64,000 bases of DNA from Leucobacter sp. G161 (lineage in GTDB: Bacteria; Actinomycetota; Actinomycetes; Actinomycetales; Microbacteriaceae), in the NCBI RefSeq assembly GCF_001482305.1, contig NZ_LOHP01000060.1, positions 62,001 through 126,000 on the forward strand. Direction: 5' to 3'. The notes under the pieces were generated by a model. The model was given only the letters and a program-made list of their open reading frames with translations. It ran no database searches and was not told the DNA's origin. Below are positions 27,076 to 36,746 of the stretch, piece by piece. The stretch's first letter is position 1; every line of letters begins with the position of its first letter. Position numbers and translations under genes: made by a program.

Positions 27076-27114
27076 TAGTCTGGGAGATGCCCGCTAACCT
27101 GCGGGGCGTTTTTT
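27076..27114 (+). promoter_or_regulatory. Candidate promoter and attenuator-like hairpin in the aceE leader
   Basis: TAGTCT (27076-27081) could be a -10 element. Directly after it a 5-bp CCCGC/GCGGG hairpin (27090-27105) is followed within three bases by GTTTTTT. That is intrinsic-terminator layout 72 bases upstream of the aceE start, with no plus-strand gene before it to terminate. Function inferred. Confidence 0.45.
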
Positions 27115-27186
27115 GAGTTGCGTGCTCAACGGGGCTGAACCCACATGCCCATGGTTTTGCGCGTGGTGGCGAATGGAGCATTTTCC

Positions 27187-29913
27187 GTGGCTGTGAACAC
27201 ACAAGATCCTTACTCCCAGGATCACGAAGACATGGATCCCGCTGAGACCGCCGAATGGCGCGAGTCCCTCGATGGCGTCGTCGACACGCATGGCCCAGGC
27301 CGCGGTCGCGAGATCATGACAAGCCTGCTCGAGCGTTCGCGCGAGCTGCACCTGAGCGTGCCGATGGTCCCGACCACCGACTACGTGAACACGATCGCGT
27401 CTGAGAACGAGCCAGATTTCCCGGGCGACCACGATACTGAGCGCCAGTACCGGTCGTGGATCCGCTGGAACGCGGCCATGACCGTGCACCGCGCGCAGCG
27501 GCCCGGCATTGGTGTCGGCGGCCACATCTCAACGTATGGTTCAGCGGCGTCGCTCTACGAGGTCGGCTTCAACCACTTCTTCCGCGGCCAGGATCACCCG
27601 GGCGGCGGAGACCAGATCTTCGTGCAGGGGCACGCCTCCCCCGGCATGTACTCGCGCGCATTCCTCGAGGGCCGGCTGTCGGCCGACCAGCTTGACGGCT
27701 TCCGCCAGGAGAAGTCGCACGCCCCGAACTCGCTGCCAAGCTACCCGCACCCGCGCCTCGCTCCCGAGTTCTGGCAGTTCCCGACCGTGTCGATGGGTCT
27801 CGGCCCGATCAACGCAATTTACCAGGCGCAGGTGAACAAGTACCTCACCAACCGCGGCATCAAAGACGCGAGCGACCAGCACGTCTGGGCGTTCCTCGGT
27901 GACGGCGAGATGGACGAGGTCGAGAGCCGCGGCCAGCTCCAGGTCGCCGCGAACGAGGGCCTCGACAACCTCACGTTCGTCGTCAACTGCAATCTGCAGC
28001 GTCTTGACGGTCCCGTACGCGGCAACGGCAAGATCATCCAGGAGCTCGAGAGCTACTTCCGCGGTGCCGGCTGGAACGTCATCAAGGTCATCTGGGGCCG
28101 AGAGTGGGACGACCTGCTTGCCCGCGACCAGAGCGGCGCGCTGCTGAACATCATGAACACCACGCCCGACGGCGACTACCAGACGTACAAGGCCGAGAGC
28201 GGCCTGTTCGTGCGCAACCACTTCTTCGGCAAGGACGAGCGCGCGCTCGAACTCGTGAAGGATTACTCGGACGACGAGATCTGGGGCCTGCGCCGGGGTG
28301 GCCACGACTACCGCAAGGTCTACGCCGCGTACAAGGCCGCGACCGAGCACAAGGGCCGCCCGACCGTCATCCTCGCGAAGACCATTAAGGGCTACGGCCT
28401 TGGTCCGCACTTCGAGGGCCGCAACGCGACCCACCAGATGAAGAAGATGACGCTTGACGACCTCAAGCTGTTCCGCGACACCATGCACATCCCGATCACC
28501 GATGCGCAGCTCGAGGAAAACCCGGCACTGCCCCCGTACTACCACCCGGGTGAGAACGATCCGACCATCCAGTACATGCACGAGCGTCGTCGCGAGCTCG
28601 GCGGGTACCCGCCCGAGCGTCGCGCAACGCACATCCCGCTGACGCTGCCCGAGCCGAAGAGCTACGCGGTCGCCGCGAAGGGCAGCGGCACGCAGGAGGC
28701 CGCGACCACGATGGTCTTCGTGCGCCTGCTCCGCGACCTCATGCGCGACAAGGGAATGGGCGCGCGTTTCGTGCCGATCATTCCCGATGAGGCGCGCACC
28801 TTCGGCATGGACTCGTACTTCCCGACGTCGAAGATCTACAACCCGCACGGCCAGAACTACACCTCGGTCGACCGTGAGCTGCTGCTCGCGTACAAGGAGA
28901 GCCCGCAGGGTGTCATCCTCCACGTTGGCATCAACGAGGCGGGCGCGGCAGCCGCGTTCACGAACGTCGGCACCTCATACGCGACGCACGGTGAGCCGCT
29001 CATCCCGATCTACATCTTCTACTCGATGTTCGGGTTCCAGCGCACGGGCGACGCAATCTGGGCCGCAGGCGACCAGATGGCGCGTGGCTTCATGATTGGC
29101 GCGACCGCCGGCCGCACCACCCTCACGGGTGAGGGCCTGCAGCACGCAGACGGTCACTCGCTGCTGCTTGCGTCGACGAACCCCGCTGTCGTCTCCTACG
29201 ACCCGGCGTACGGCTATGAGATCGGGCACATCATGCGCTCGGGCATCGAGCGGATGTACGGTGGCGAGCACGAGGACCCGAACGTCATGTACTACCTCAC
29301 GGTGTACAACGAGCCGATGATCCACCCGGCCGAGCCCGAGGGCGTTGACGTCGACGGCATCGTCCGTGGTCTGCACCGCGTGAGCGAGGCCAAGGGCGGC
29401 ACCCACCGAGCACAGATCCTCGCCTCCGGCGTGGCCGTGCCGTGGGCGATCGAGGCGCAGGAGATCCTCGCAAACGACTGGGGCGTTGCCGCAGACGTCT
29501 GGAGCGTCACGAGCTGGTCTGAGTTGCAGCGCGACGGCCTCGCCGCCGAGCAGCACAACTTCAACAACTTCGGTGGCGAGCAGCGCACCGCGTACCTCAC
29601 CGAGAAGCTCGCAGGAGCCGAGGGCCCGAAGGTCGCAGTAAGCGACTGGACCCCCGAGGTACCCGAGCAGATTCGCCCGTACGTTCCGGGAGACTTCTCG
29701 GTACTCGGCGCGAACGGCTTCGGTTTCTCCGACACCCGCGCGGCCGCACGACGCTTCTTCAAGATCGATCGCGAGTCGCTCGTCGTGAAGGTGCTCCAGC
29801 GCCTCGCTGTCGAGGGCAAGATCGACGCGAGCGTCGCCGTCGAGGCAGCAGCGCGGTACCGCCTGGACGACGTCAACGCCGGAACGACCGGCGGCGCGGG
29901 CGGGGACGCCTAA
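27187..29913 (+). CDS. aceE: Pyruvate dehydrogenase E1 component, homodimeric
   Basis: 908-residue thiamine-diphosphate enzyme that decarboxylates pyruvate and passes acetyl groups to E2. Start GTG 27187 with GGAG eight bases upstream; the longer frame from 27145 has none. The ThDP motif [15 protein letters not shown] through VVNCNLQ is intact, as are the AceE landmarks [20 protein letters not shown] and [17 protein letters not shown]. Length is normal for actinobacterial AceE, which works with E2 and E3 encoded elsewhere. fasR starts 11 bases after its stop, so acetyl-CoA supply and fatty-acid control may be co-transcribed. Confidence 0.96.
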   Translation: MAVNTQDPYSQDHEDMDPAETAEWRESLDGVVDTHGPGRGREIMTSLLERSRELHLSVPMVPTTDYVNTIASENEPDFPGDHDTERQYRSWIRWNAAMTVHRAQRPGIGVGGHISTYGSAASLYEVGFNHFFRGQDHPGGGDQIFVQGHASPGMYSRAFLEGRLSADQLDGFRQEKSHAPNSLPSYPHPRLAPEFWQFPTVSMGLGPINAIYQAQVNKYLTNRGIKDASDQHVWAFLGDGEMDEVESRGQLQVAANEGLDNLTFVVNCNLQRLDGPVRGNGKIIQELESYFRGAGWNVIKVIWGREWDDLLARDQSGALLNIMNTTPDGDYQTYKAESGLFVRNHFFGKDERALELVKDYSDDEIWGLRRGGHDYRKVYAAYKAATEHKGRPTVILAKTIKGYGLGPHFEGRNATHQMKKMTLDDLKLFRDTMHIPITDAQLEENPALPPYYHPGENDPTIQYMHERRRELGGYPPERRATHIPLTLPEPKSYAVAAKGSGTQEAATTMVFVRLLRDLMRDKGMGARFVPIIPDEARTFGMDSYFPTSKIYNPHGQNYTSVDRELLLAYKESPQGVILHVGINEAGAAAAFTNVGTSYATHGEPLIPIYIFYSMFGFQRTGDAIWAAGDQMARGFMIGATAGRTTLTGEGLQHADGHSLLLASTNPAVVSYDPAYGYEIGHIMRSGIERMYGGEHEDPNVMYYLTVYNEPMIHPAEPEGVDVDGIVRGLHRVSEAKGGTHRAQILASGVAVPWAIEAQEILANDWGVAADVWSVTSWSELQRDGLAAEQHNFNNFGGEQRTAYLTEKLAGAEGPKVAVSDWTPEVPEQIRPYVPGDFSVLGANGFGFSDTRAAARRFFKIDRESLVVKVLQRLAVEGKIDASVAVEAAARYRLDDVNAGTTGGAGGDA

Positions 29914-29924
29914 CGAGCCGTCGT

Positions 29925-31133
29925 ATGACTACTAATAGAGCGCAGGAACTGGCCTGGCTTCGCACCATTTCGGGCGAGCTGGCAACGCTGACCGTGACGC
30001 GGCTCGAGGACACGCTCCCCTGGTACGGGAACATGCCCCCGAGCCGCCGCTCGGCGGTTGGACTGGTCGCGCAGACCGGGATCAGCTCGTTCATCCAGTG
30101 GTACGAGGATCCCGGGGCGACTCCCTGGATCGCCTCCGACGTCTTCAGCTCCGCACCGCGCGAGTTGCTCCGTTCGATCAGCCTGCAGGAAACCCTGCAG
30201 CTCATCCGCGTCGTAGTCACCGTGGTTGAGGAGCGCGTCGCCCCGCGGAGCCACTCGCTCCGCGAGGCGATCCTCCACTACTCGCGCGATGTGGCGTTTG
30301 CCGCCGCCGATGTGTATGCGCGGCAGGCTGAGGCCCGAGGGCTCTGGGATGCCAGGCTCGAAGCGCTGGTGGTCGATTCGATCCTCACGGGCGAGTCTGA
30401 TGACGAACTGCCGAGCCGGATCGCGGCCCTCGGGTGGCACGGCGACGGCGAGGCTGCGGTGCTGGTGGGGAGCGCGGAACGCTCGGTAGACGTGGATCAG
30501 TTGCGCCGCACCGCCCGTCACGCGGGCGCGGATGTGCTGATTGGTCTCCAGGGGACCCGCCTCGTGCTCGTCCTCGGCCGGATGGCACCGCCAGCAGTCG
30601 ATGGCGCGCCGGCGCCGACCGCCGAGGAGCCGCCTCGGACGTTCCTCGAGATTGCGGGGCGGCTCTCCGATGGCTTCGCTGACGGTCCACTCGTGCTCGG
30701 GCCGACCGTTGACAATCTCATCGAGGCGTCTAAGAGCGCGCGCGCCGCGCTCGCGGGTGTCGCGGTAGCCCGCGCCTGGCGCCACGCTCCCAGGCCGGTA
30801 CTTGCGGATGATTTGTTGCCGGAGCGCGCGCTCGCTGGCGATGGCCTCGCTCGGCGGACCCTCATCGAGCAGATCTATGAGCCGCTGCTCACGCACTCCG
30901 CGGAACTCATGGAGACGCTCTGGTGCTATCTCGACAATGGTCGCTCGCTCGAGGCGACGGCACGGGAGCTCTTCGTGCACCCGAACACGGTGCGCTATCG
31001 CCTGAAGAAGGTGTCCGAGGTCATCGGTTGGAATGCAACCGGTGCCCGGGAATCGCTCATCCTGCAGTCCGCGCTCATCGCCGGTTCTATCGCTCAGCAG
31101 GGCGGCCGACGCCCTCCCAAACGGGCCTCCTAG
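29925..31133 (+). CDS. fasR: FasR-like activator of fatty-acid synthesis (PucR/CdaR fold)
   Basis: 402-residue transcription factor. The N-terminal half is an unassigned sensory region; the C-terminus holds the PucR-type helix-turn-helix (about 345-385: LDNGRSLEATARELFVHPNT, VRYRLKKVSEVIG). In Streptomyces a protein of this architecture directly upstream of fabD-fabH-acpP-fabF is FasR, which activates that operon; the same gene order here supports the call. It follows aceE by 11 bases. The separate start signal before fabD is the likely target. Confidence 0.88.
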   Translation: MTTNRAQELAWLRTISGELATLTVTRLEDTLPWYGNMPPSRRSAVGLVAQTGISSFIQWYEDPGATPWIASDVFSSAPRELLRSISLQETLQLIRVVVTVVEERVAPRSHSLREAILHYSRDVAFAAADVYARQAEARGLWDARLEALVVDSILTGESDDELPSRIAALGWHGDGEAAVLVGSAERSVDVDQLRRTARHAGADVLIGLQGTRLVLVLGRMAPPAVDGAPAPTAEEPPRTFLEIAGRLSDGFADGPLVLGPTVDNLIEASKSARAALAGVAVARAWRHAPRPVLADDLLPERALAGDGLARRTLIEQIYEPLLTHSAELMETLWCYLDNGRSLEATARELFVHPNTVRYRLKKVSEVIGWNATGARESLILQSALIAGSIAQQGGRRPPKRAS

Positions 31134-31160
31134 AAGGTTCCTACAATGATTCTTCGCATT

Positions 31161-31166
31161 TATCGT
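31161..31166 (+). promoter_or_regulatory. -10 element TATCGT before fabD
   Basis: TATCGT ends seven bases before the fabD ATG at 31174, which lacks a Shine-Dalgarno sequence. This suggests a leaderless fab-operon promoter inside the fasR-fabD gap, a plausible FasR target. Confidence 0.45.
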
Positions 31167-31173
31167 CGACTAT

Positions 31174-32130
31174 ATGCAGACAGATGCCCCGTCATCTGAG
31201 AAACTAAATGACGTGATTGTTATCGCTTGCCCGGGTCAGGGCTCCCAAACCCCCGGTTTCCTCTCCGAGTGGATCGAAGATGCGGCCTCCCGCACCTTCC
31301 TCGAGGCTGCGTCCGATGCCTCCGGCGTCGACCTGCTCCGTCACGGAACGGAGAGTGACGCCGACACGATCCGTGCCACGGAGATCGCGCAGCCGCTCAT
31401 TGTTGCTGCCTCGCTGCTGTCCTGGCGCGCGCTTGCTGCGCGGGTCGACCTCAGCACGGTTGGCGTTGCCGGGCACTCGGTTGGCGAGTTCGCCGCGGCA
31501 GCAGCCGCTGGCGTGCTGAGCGAGACCGATGCGATGCGCCTCGTTGGTGTCCGTGGCCGCGCGATGGCGGAAGCCGCAGCGGCTGAGCAGACCGGCATGT
31601 CCGCGGTCGTCGGTGGCGTCGAGTCCGACGTGCTTGCGGCAATTGAGGCCGCAGGCCTCACTGCCGCGAACCGGAACGGTGGCGGGCAGATCGTCGCCGC
31701 GGGTTCCCTCGCAGGCCTCGCCGCCCTCGCGGAGAGCGCGCCTCGCGGTGCCCGGGTCATCCAACTGCAGGTCGCCGGCGCGTTCCACACCAGCTACATG
31801 GGCTCCGCAGTCCCCGTTCTCGCCGAGGCAGCCGCTGCGACCGAGGTGAACGACCCGACGCGCCAGCTCTGGAGCAACGCCGACGGTGGTCTCGTGACCT
31901 CCGGCGCGGGCTTCCGCGACTCGCTCGTGTCACAGATCGCGAGCCCGGTTCGCTGGGACGCGTGCATGGAGTCGTTTACCGGCGCCGGCATCACAGGGCT
32001 CATCGAGCTCACCCCCGCCGGCGCGCTCACGGGGATCGCCAAGCGCGGCCTCAAGGGCGTTCCTGCTGTTGCTGTTAAGACCCCGGCTGATCTTGAGGCT
32101 GCAGTGCAGCTTCTCGCCGATGCAGCCTGA
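31174..32130 (+). CDS. fabD: Malonyl-CoA:ACP transacylase
   Basis: 318-residue enzyme moving malonyl from CoA to the acyl carrier protein of the type II fatty-acid synthase. Nucleophile Ser in GHSVGEF, N-terminal CPGQGSQTPGF and catalytic His in GAFHTSYM are present. The ATG at 31174 fits a leaderless transcript; GTG 31213 (giving the more usual VIVIACPGQG start) is an alternative. First gene of the fab cluster. Confidence 0.94.
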   Translation: MQTDAPSSEKLNDVIVIACPGQGSQTPGFLSEWIEDAASRTFLEAASDASGVDLLRHGTESDADTIRATEIAQPLIVAASLLSWRALAARVDLSTVGVAGHSVGEFAAAAAAGVLSETDAMRLVGVRGRAMAEAAAAEQTGMSAVVGGVESDVLAAIEAAGLTAANRNGGGQIVAAGSLAGLAALAESAPRGARVIQLQVAGAFHTSYMGSAVPVLAEAAAATEVNDPTRQLWSNADGGLVTSGAGFRDSLVSQIASPVRWDACMESFTGAGITGLIELTPAGALTGIAKRGLKGVPAVAVKTPADLEAAVQLLADAA

Positions 32131-32146
32131 TCGAAAGGATCGAATC

Positions 32147-33151
32147 GTGGCAACCCTCGTACAACCCACAGGACCAGCGCACACGCGCGTGCTCGCAGTT
32201 GGGGCCGCTCGCGGCGATCTGAACGTGCCGAACGACGATCTCGTCGGGCCGATCGACTCGTCTGACGAGTGGATCCGCCAGCGCACCGGCATTGTCCAGC
32301 GCCGTCGCTCCAGCAAGCACATCGGCGCGGTTGATCTCGCCGTAGAGGCGGGCGAAGAGGCGATCGCGAAGTCAGGCCTTGATCGTGCTGACATTGACGG
32401 CGTCATCATCTCGACCGTCTCAAACGTGGCGGTCACGCCTTCGATGGCCGCACTCGCCGCGCACCGCCTGGGGCTCACCCCTGCCGCTGCGTTCGACATT
32501 TCGGCCGCCTGCGCCGGGTACGTGTACGGCGTCGGCCAGGCCGATGCGCTCGTACGCTCAGGCGTCTGCAAGAACGTGCTCGTCATCGGCGCGGAGAAGC
32601 TCTCCGATGTCGTCGATCCGACGGATCGCTCGATCTCGTTCCTACTCGGCGACGGCGCAGGCGCTGTTGTTGTCGGCCCGAGCGACCACACCGGCATTGG
32701 CCCAACGGTCTGGGGTTCTGATGGCGAGAAGTGGGACACCATCAGCATGACTTCCACCTTCGAGGAGTACCGCGAGGCGCCAGGCGTCGTCGCGTGGCCG
32801 ACGCTGCGGCAGGACGGGCAGACCGTGTTCCGCTGGGCAGTGTGGGAGATGGCTAAGGTCGCTCGGAAGACGCTCGAGACCTCGGGGATCGAGCCCGGAG
32901 ACCTCGCGGCGTTTATCCCGCACCAGGCAAACATGCGGATCATCGATGAGCTCGCCAAGCAGCTCAAGCTTCCCGAAACCGTCGCCATTGCTCGCGATAT
33001 TGAGATGCAGGGCAACACCTCTGCAGCATCGATCCCGCTCGCAATGCACGCACTGCTCGCGGAGCGCCCCGAGCTCTCTGGTGGCCTCGCGCTCACCATC
33101 GGCTTTGGTGCCGGCCTCGTCTACGGCGCGCAGATCATCGAACTTCCGTAG
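32147..33151 (+). CDS. fabH: Beta-ketoacyl-ACP synthase III
   Basis: 334-residue condensing enzyme that starts chains from acyl-CoA and malonyl-ACP. Start GTG 32147 with GAAAGGA eight bases upstream. The catalytic triad is visible: Cys122 in ISAACAGYVYG, His in FIPHQANMRI and Asn in MQGNTSAASIP. Actinobacterial FabH normally prefers branched primers, giving iso/anteiso fatty acids. Sixteen bases after fabD. Confidence 0.94.
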   Translation: MATLVQPTGPAHTRVLAVGAARGDLNVPNDDLVGPIDSSDEWIRQRTGIVQRRRSSKHIGAVDLAVEAGEEAIAKSGLDRADIDGVIISTVSNVAVTPSMAALAAHRLGLTPAAAFDISAACAGYVYGVGQADALVRSGVCKNVLVIGAEKLSDVVDPTDRSISFLLGDGAGAVVVGPSDHTGIGPTVWGSDGEKWDTISMTSTFEEYREAPGVVAWPTLRQDGQTVFRWAVWEMAKVARKTLETSGIEPGDLAAFIPHQANMRIIDELAKQLKLPETVAIARDIEMQGNTSAASIPLAMHALLAERPELSGGLALTIGFGAGLVYGAQIIELP

Positions 33152-33258
33152 CTCCCGCTCTGGGCGCGCCCCGCGCGCCCTGTCGACTTCCCCGGGGAAG
33201 TTGCGAGAAACTACTGCACGAGGTTTACTACAAACCCCCATCAAATAAGGAGAATCCA

Positions 33259-33507
33259 ATGGCATTCAGCAACGAAGAGGTCCTCGCAGGCCTCGCTGAG
33301 CTCGTCAACGACGAGACCGGAATCGCGGCCGACGTCGTCGCACTCGACAAGTCGTTCACCGACGACCTCGACATCGATTCGATCTCGATGATGACCATCG
33401 TCGTCAACGCAGAAGAGAAGTTCGACGTAAAGATCCCCGACGAAGAGGTCAAGAACCTCAAGACCGTTGGCGACGCAGTCGACTTCATCGTCAAGGCTCA
33501 GGCCTAA
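33259..33507 (+). CDS. acpP: Acyl carrier protein
   Basis: 82-residue acidic four-helix carrier. The phosphopantetheine serine is Ser41 in DDLDIDSISMM, followed by the recognition helix. AAGGAGAATCC-ATG is a strong ribosome-binding site, in keeping with high expression. Lies in the fab cluster. Confidence 0.95.
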   Translation: MAFSNEEVLAGLAELVNDETGIAADVVALDKSFTDDLDIDSISMMTIVVNAEEKFDVKIPDEEVKNLKTVGDAVDFIVKAQA

Positions 33508-33641
33508 GCGAAGCTTTCGCGGCTGGGAAGGGTTGGCTCTGCTGAGGCAGCCCCCTTCCCTGCCGCCTGCTTCACCCCACAGACTTTTACGGGCTGTCTC
33601 TCACAAGGAGACTCCCGAAACCCACGCGGAGAGCCACACAC

Positions 33642-34883
33642 ATGAGCAAGAAGATTGTCGTCACTGGTATTGGCGCGAGTTCGCCACTCGGCGGGACCGC
33701 CCCGGAGAGCTGGGAAGCACTCCTTGCCGGCGAGTCAGGCGTGCGGACCATCGAGGCCGACTGGGTCGAGAAGTACGATCTCCCCGTCACCTTCGCTGGG
33801 CAAGCCCGCGTTCACCCGACCGAGGTACTCGAACGCCCAGTTGCCAAGCGCCTCGACCCGTCGAGCCAGTTTGCGCTCGTCGCTGCGAAGGAAGCATTCG
33901 CTGACGCCGGCTCCCCCGACGTGCACGCCGAGCGCTTGGGCGTTGACTGGGCCACCGGCATCGGTGGCATCTGGTCCCTGCTTGATGCGTGGGACACACT
34001 TCGGGAGAAGGGCCCGCGTCGAGTAATGCCGCTCACCGTGCCCATGCTGATGCCGAACGCCCCCGCAGCCGCGATCTCAATGCATTTCGAGGCACGCGCG
34101 TTCGCACGCACGGTGGCATCGGCCTGCGCCTCGAGCACCGAATCCATCTCGAACGCCTACGAGCACCTGCAGCTTGGCCTCGCTGACGTCATCATCGTCG
34201 GCGGGTCTGAGGCAGCGATTCACCCGATCACGCTCGCCTCGTTCTCGTCAATGCAGGCGCTGTCGCGTCGAAACGACTCCCCCGAGACGGCCTCGCGCCC
34301 CTACAACACGGACCGCGACGGCTTCGTCATGGGCGAGGGCGCAGCTGCGCTCGTGCTTGAGACCGAGGAGCACGCGCTTGATCGCGGCGCGAAGATCTAC
34401 GCCGAGATTGCGGGCGGCGGGGTCACCGCAGATTCGTACCACATCACGGCGAATGACCCCGAGGGCCACGGCGCCATCCGCGCGATGAAGCTTGCGCTGT
34501 CGCAGGCCGGCGCCCACGCCGAGGACGTCACGCACATCAACGCGCACGCAACGTCGACGCCCGTTGGTGACATCAACGAGTACACTGCGCTGCTCGGCGT
34601 ATTCGGGGATCGCGCACGCGAGATCCCCGTGTCGGCAACGAAGGCGGCCACCGGCCACTTGCTGGGCGGGACCGGCGCCCTTGAGGCACTGTTCTCCGTG
34701 CTCGCGGTGCACAACCGTGTCGCTCCCCCGACGATCAACCTCGTCGATCAGGATCCCGAGATCCCGCTGCAGGTGTCCGGCCAGGCGCAGCCGCTCGGCG
34801 ATGGCCCGCAGCTCGCGATCTCGAACTCGTTCGGCTTCGGCGGGCACAATGCCGTCGTCGCAATTCGGTCATACGACGCGTAA
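33642..34883 (+). CDS. fabF: Beta-ketoacyl-ACP synthase II
   Basis: 413-residue elongating condensing enzyme. Nucleophile Cys162 in ASACASSTES, His residues in HINAHATSTPVGD and ATKAATGHLLGGTG, and GFGGHNA near the C-terminus are present. It ends the fab cluster and is followed by a terminator. Confidence 0.94.
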   Translation: MSKKIVVTGIGASSPLGGTAPESWEALLAGESGVRTIEADWVEKYDLPVTFAGQARVHPTEVLERPVAKRLDPSSQFALVAAKEAFADAGSPDVHAERLGVDWATGIGGIWSLLDAWDTLREKGPRRVMPLTVPMLMPNAPAAAISMHFEARAFARTVASACASSTESISNAYEHLQLGLADVIIVGGSEAAIHPITLASFSSMQALSRRNDSPETASRPYNTDRDGFVMGEGAAALVLETEEHALDRGAKIYAEIAGGGVTADSYHITANDPEGHGAIRAMKLALSQAGAHAEDVTHINAHATSTPVGDINEYTALLGVFGDRAREIPVSATKAATGHLLGGTGALEALFSVLAVHNRVAPPTINLVDQDPEIPLQVSGQAQPLGDGPQLAISNSFGFGGHNAVVAIRSYDA

Positions 34884-34929
34884 CGACACCGCGACAGCAG
34901 CACCGTTGCCCGGGTGAACCGGAGCAACA

Positions 34930-34982
34930 CCGAGAGGCTCTGAGGTGACTGGCAGTGTGCCAGCACCATCAGAGCCTCTCGG
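34930..34982. terminator. Terminator between fabF and the surface-protein gene
   Basis: A perfect 14-bp outer stem (34930-34943 with 34969-34982) encloses a second GGTG/CACC and CTGGCA/TGCCAG stem, giving a long two-part hairpin between convergent genes. Confidence 0.8.
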
Positions 34983-35001
34983 CATTCGATGAGCGGTCGG
35001 G

Positions 35002-36300
35002 TCAGGCCCTGCGGGACCTACCGATAACGGTGACGATGCCCCCAAGGATAAGGAGTGAGAGCGCGCCGCCCACGAGCAGTCCGGCGTTCGATCCCGTTGC
35101 CGCGATCGCGTCAATCTGCTTCGCAGGTGCACTCGAATTCAGGCGATCCGCGCTCCCCGCGGGCTGTTGACCGTCATCGCCCGAAGCTGGGCCCTCGCCA
35201 CCGGAAGTTCCATCATCCGTGCCCTGACCACCGGCGAGCTTTGCTCCGGTGAAGCACCACTCGTGCTGCGAGCCGGTAGGGAACGCGTATCCGGCCAGGG
35301 GCGTCGCGACGACGCAGAGCGTTTCTCCAACCTGCAGGGTGTAACTGCCGGGCGCCAACGGCGCTCCAGCGCCCGTGGCGTACGTGTAGCCAGTTCCGAG
35401 AGCCGGGACAGTGACAACGTTTGCTGAGGCAGCCTTCGCTGCGGCCAGCGGGGTCACGAGCGTATGTTCTTGCGTTGGCTTCTGGAAGCGGTACGTGGTT
35501 GCGAACTCCTGCCCCCAAACTGCCTGCCCCGGTGACACATACAGGCCGTGAATGGCAATGTCGTACGTCCCGTAGTCGCCAGGCACGAATGTCTCGAAAC
35601 GCCCATCAGCGGTGACCTGCATCGGATCGGGCTGCACAGGCTCGCCGTTGATCAGCAGCCGGATTGCCCCCTCGCTCACGCCCTCAGCGAGGTAGTACGA
35701 GAAGCCAAGCTCGAACCCACCTCTGCGCTCGCTTGGGCCAATATTGATGCCATCGACCCTCACCGTTCGCGTCTCCTCGCTCGCTTCTGGGGCGGGCACG
35801 TCGACCGTGTGCGTGTCGAACTCTTTCCAAGCGCTCCCCGCCTCGGTGTTGTACCAGCCCCGAACGACGACCGTGTGCGAGCCAGTCGACAGCGGAATGA
35901 ACTCGTCGTATGAGCCCGGCCCGAAGAACTCGTTGAAGAGCTCCCCGTGGACCTCGCCGTCAACGAGGACACTGTAGTAGCCCTGCCGGAACTTTGGCGC
36001 CCGGTCGTAGTCGAAGCTCACGTGGACGCCGCCCGATACCGGGCGCGTGTCCAGGTTCGACACTTCAGCGGTCAAGAGCTGATCGAACGGGAGGGCCTCG
36101 GGGATTTCCTTCCAGAAGCCGTCTGCATCGAGGTACTCGGCGAAGTCGTCGTTCTGCGCGAGCGGCGCGGCGGCAAGCTGCTTCCCCGTCGGAGCGACCG
36201 GGCTTTCGCTGTGCGCGTCTGTCGCGTGTGCGGCGAGGGGCGTGAGCAGCAGCGCCCCCGTGACGAGGAGCGCACCGAGCGCCGAGGTCTGCAGTTTCAT
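35002..36300 (-). CDS. Secreted cell-wall protein with an LAxTG-like sorting signal
   Basis: 432-residue exported protein. Start 36300 is set by AAGGAGAACT directly before the ATG. A signal peptide (to about HATDA) leads into beta-rich repeats: about 80-165 and 175-270 look alike (YYSVLVDGEVHGELFNEF versus GAIRLLINGEPVQPDP, each followed by a G-Y turn). Then comes a Gly/Asp/Ser-rich wall-spanning linker, IAATGSN, a hydrophobic helix and basic RSRRA. IAATG resembles the LAxTG signal of class E sortases rather than the LPLTG of the pilus locus. Ligand and role unknown. Confidence 0.75.
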   Translation of the reverse strand: MKLQTSALGALLVTGALLLTPLAAHATDAHSESPVAPTGKQLAAAPLAQNDDFAEYLDADGFWKEIPEALPFDQLLTAEVSNLDTRPVSGGVHVSFDYDRAPKFRQGYYSVLVDGEVHGELFNEFFGPGSYDEFIPLSTGSHTVVVRGWYNTEAGSAWKEFDTHTVDVPAPEASEETRTVRVDGINIGPSERRGGFELGFSYYLAEGVSEGAIRLLINGEPVQPDPMQVTADGRFETFVPGDYGTYDIAIHGLYVSPGQAVWGQEFATTYRFQKPTQEHTLVTPLAAAKAASANVVTVPALGTGYTYATGAGAPLAPGSYTLQVGETLCVVATPLAGYAFPTGSQHEWCFTGAKLAGGQGTDDGTSGGEGPASGDDGQQPAGSADRLNSSAPAKQIDAIAATGSNAGLLVGGALSLLILGGIVTVIGRSRRA

Positions 36301-36482
36301 AGTTCTCCTTAGCGAGAGCAAGATAGAAGATGCGAATCTGCCCTGCGTGAGGCGGCGCGCCGCTGCTCGACACAGAACGCTCTCACTATGCCATTGCTAT
36401 GAAGATTCGTGTGGCGCTTTCGGACGGACCCGGATCTTCAGGAAAGACCGGAAATCGCGTACCCGCACAACGGGCGCCTCGG

Positions 36483-36556
36483 TAGGGCGGACGGGACTTG
36501 AACCCGTGACCGAACGATTATGAGTCGTGTGCTCTAACCAACTGAGCTACCGCCCC
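36483..36556 (-). tRNA. tRNA-Met (anticodon CAU)
   Basis: 74-nt cloverleaf on the minus strand: acceptor GGGGCGG/CCGCCCT, D-arm GCTCAGTTGGTTAGAGC, anticodon loop CTCATAA (CAU), T-arm ACGGG-TTCAAGT-CCCGT. CCA is not encoded. The paired first base and D-arm suggest the elongator type; a CAU tRNA could also be a lysidine-modified tRNA-Ile. Confidence 0.9.
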
Positions 36557-36746
36557 GAAACAACTGCACCAGCTTATCGCAGCACACAGCCCGATGAGTA
36601 ACGCAAACGCCCGAAGGCGAACGGCCGCTACCGCCACTCCTGTCGGATCACGTTCGCGTTACGTTCACGCGCGTCGGATCGGATGACGGGTATGGTCTTG
36701 GACAGGGCTGCTGACAACGGCGTCGCCAGCCCTACCATTCAGCGCG

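Noticed and set aside
27541-28923. Minus-strand 460-codon frame opposite aceE
   Set aside because: Shadow of the aceE coding frame with no start signal or recognisable domain.
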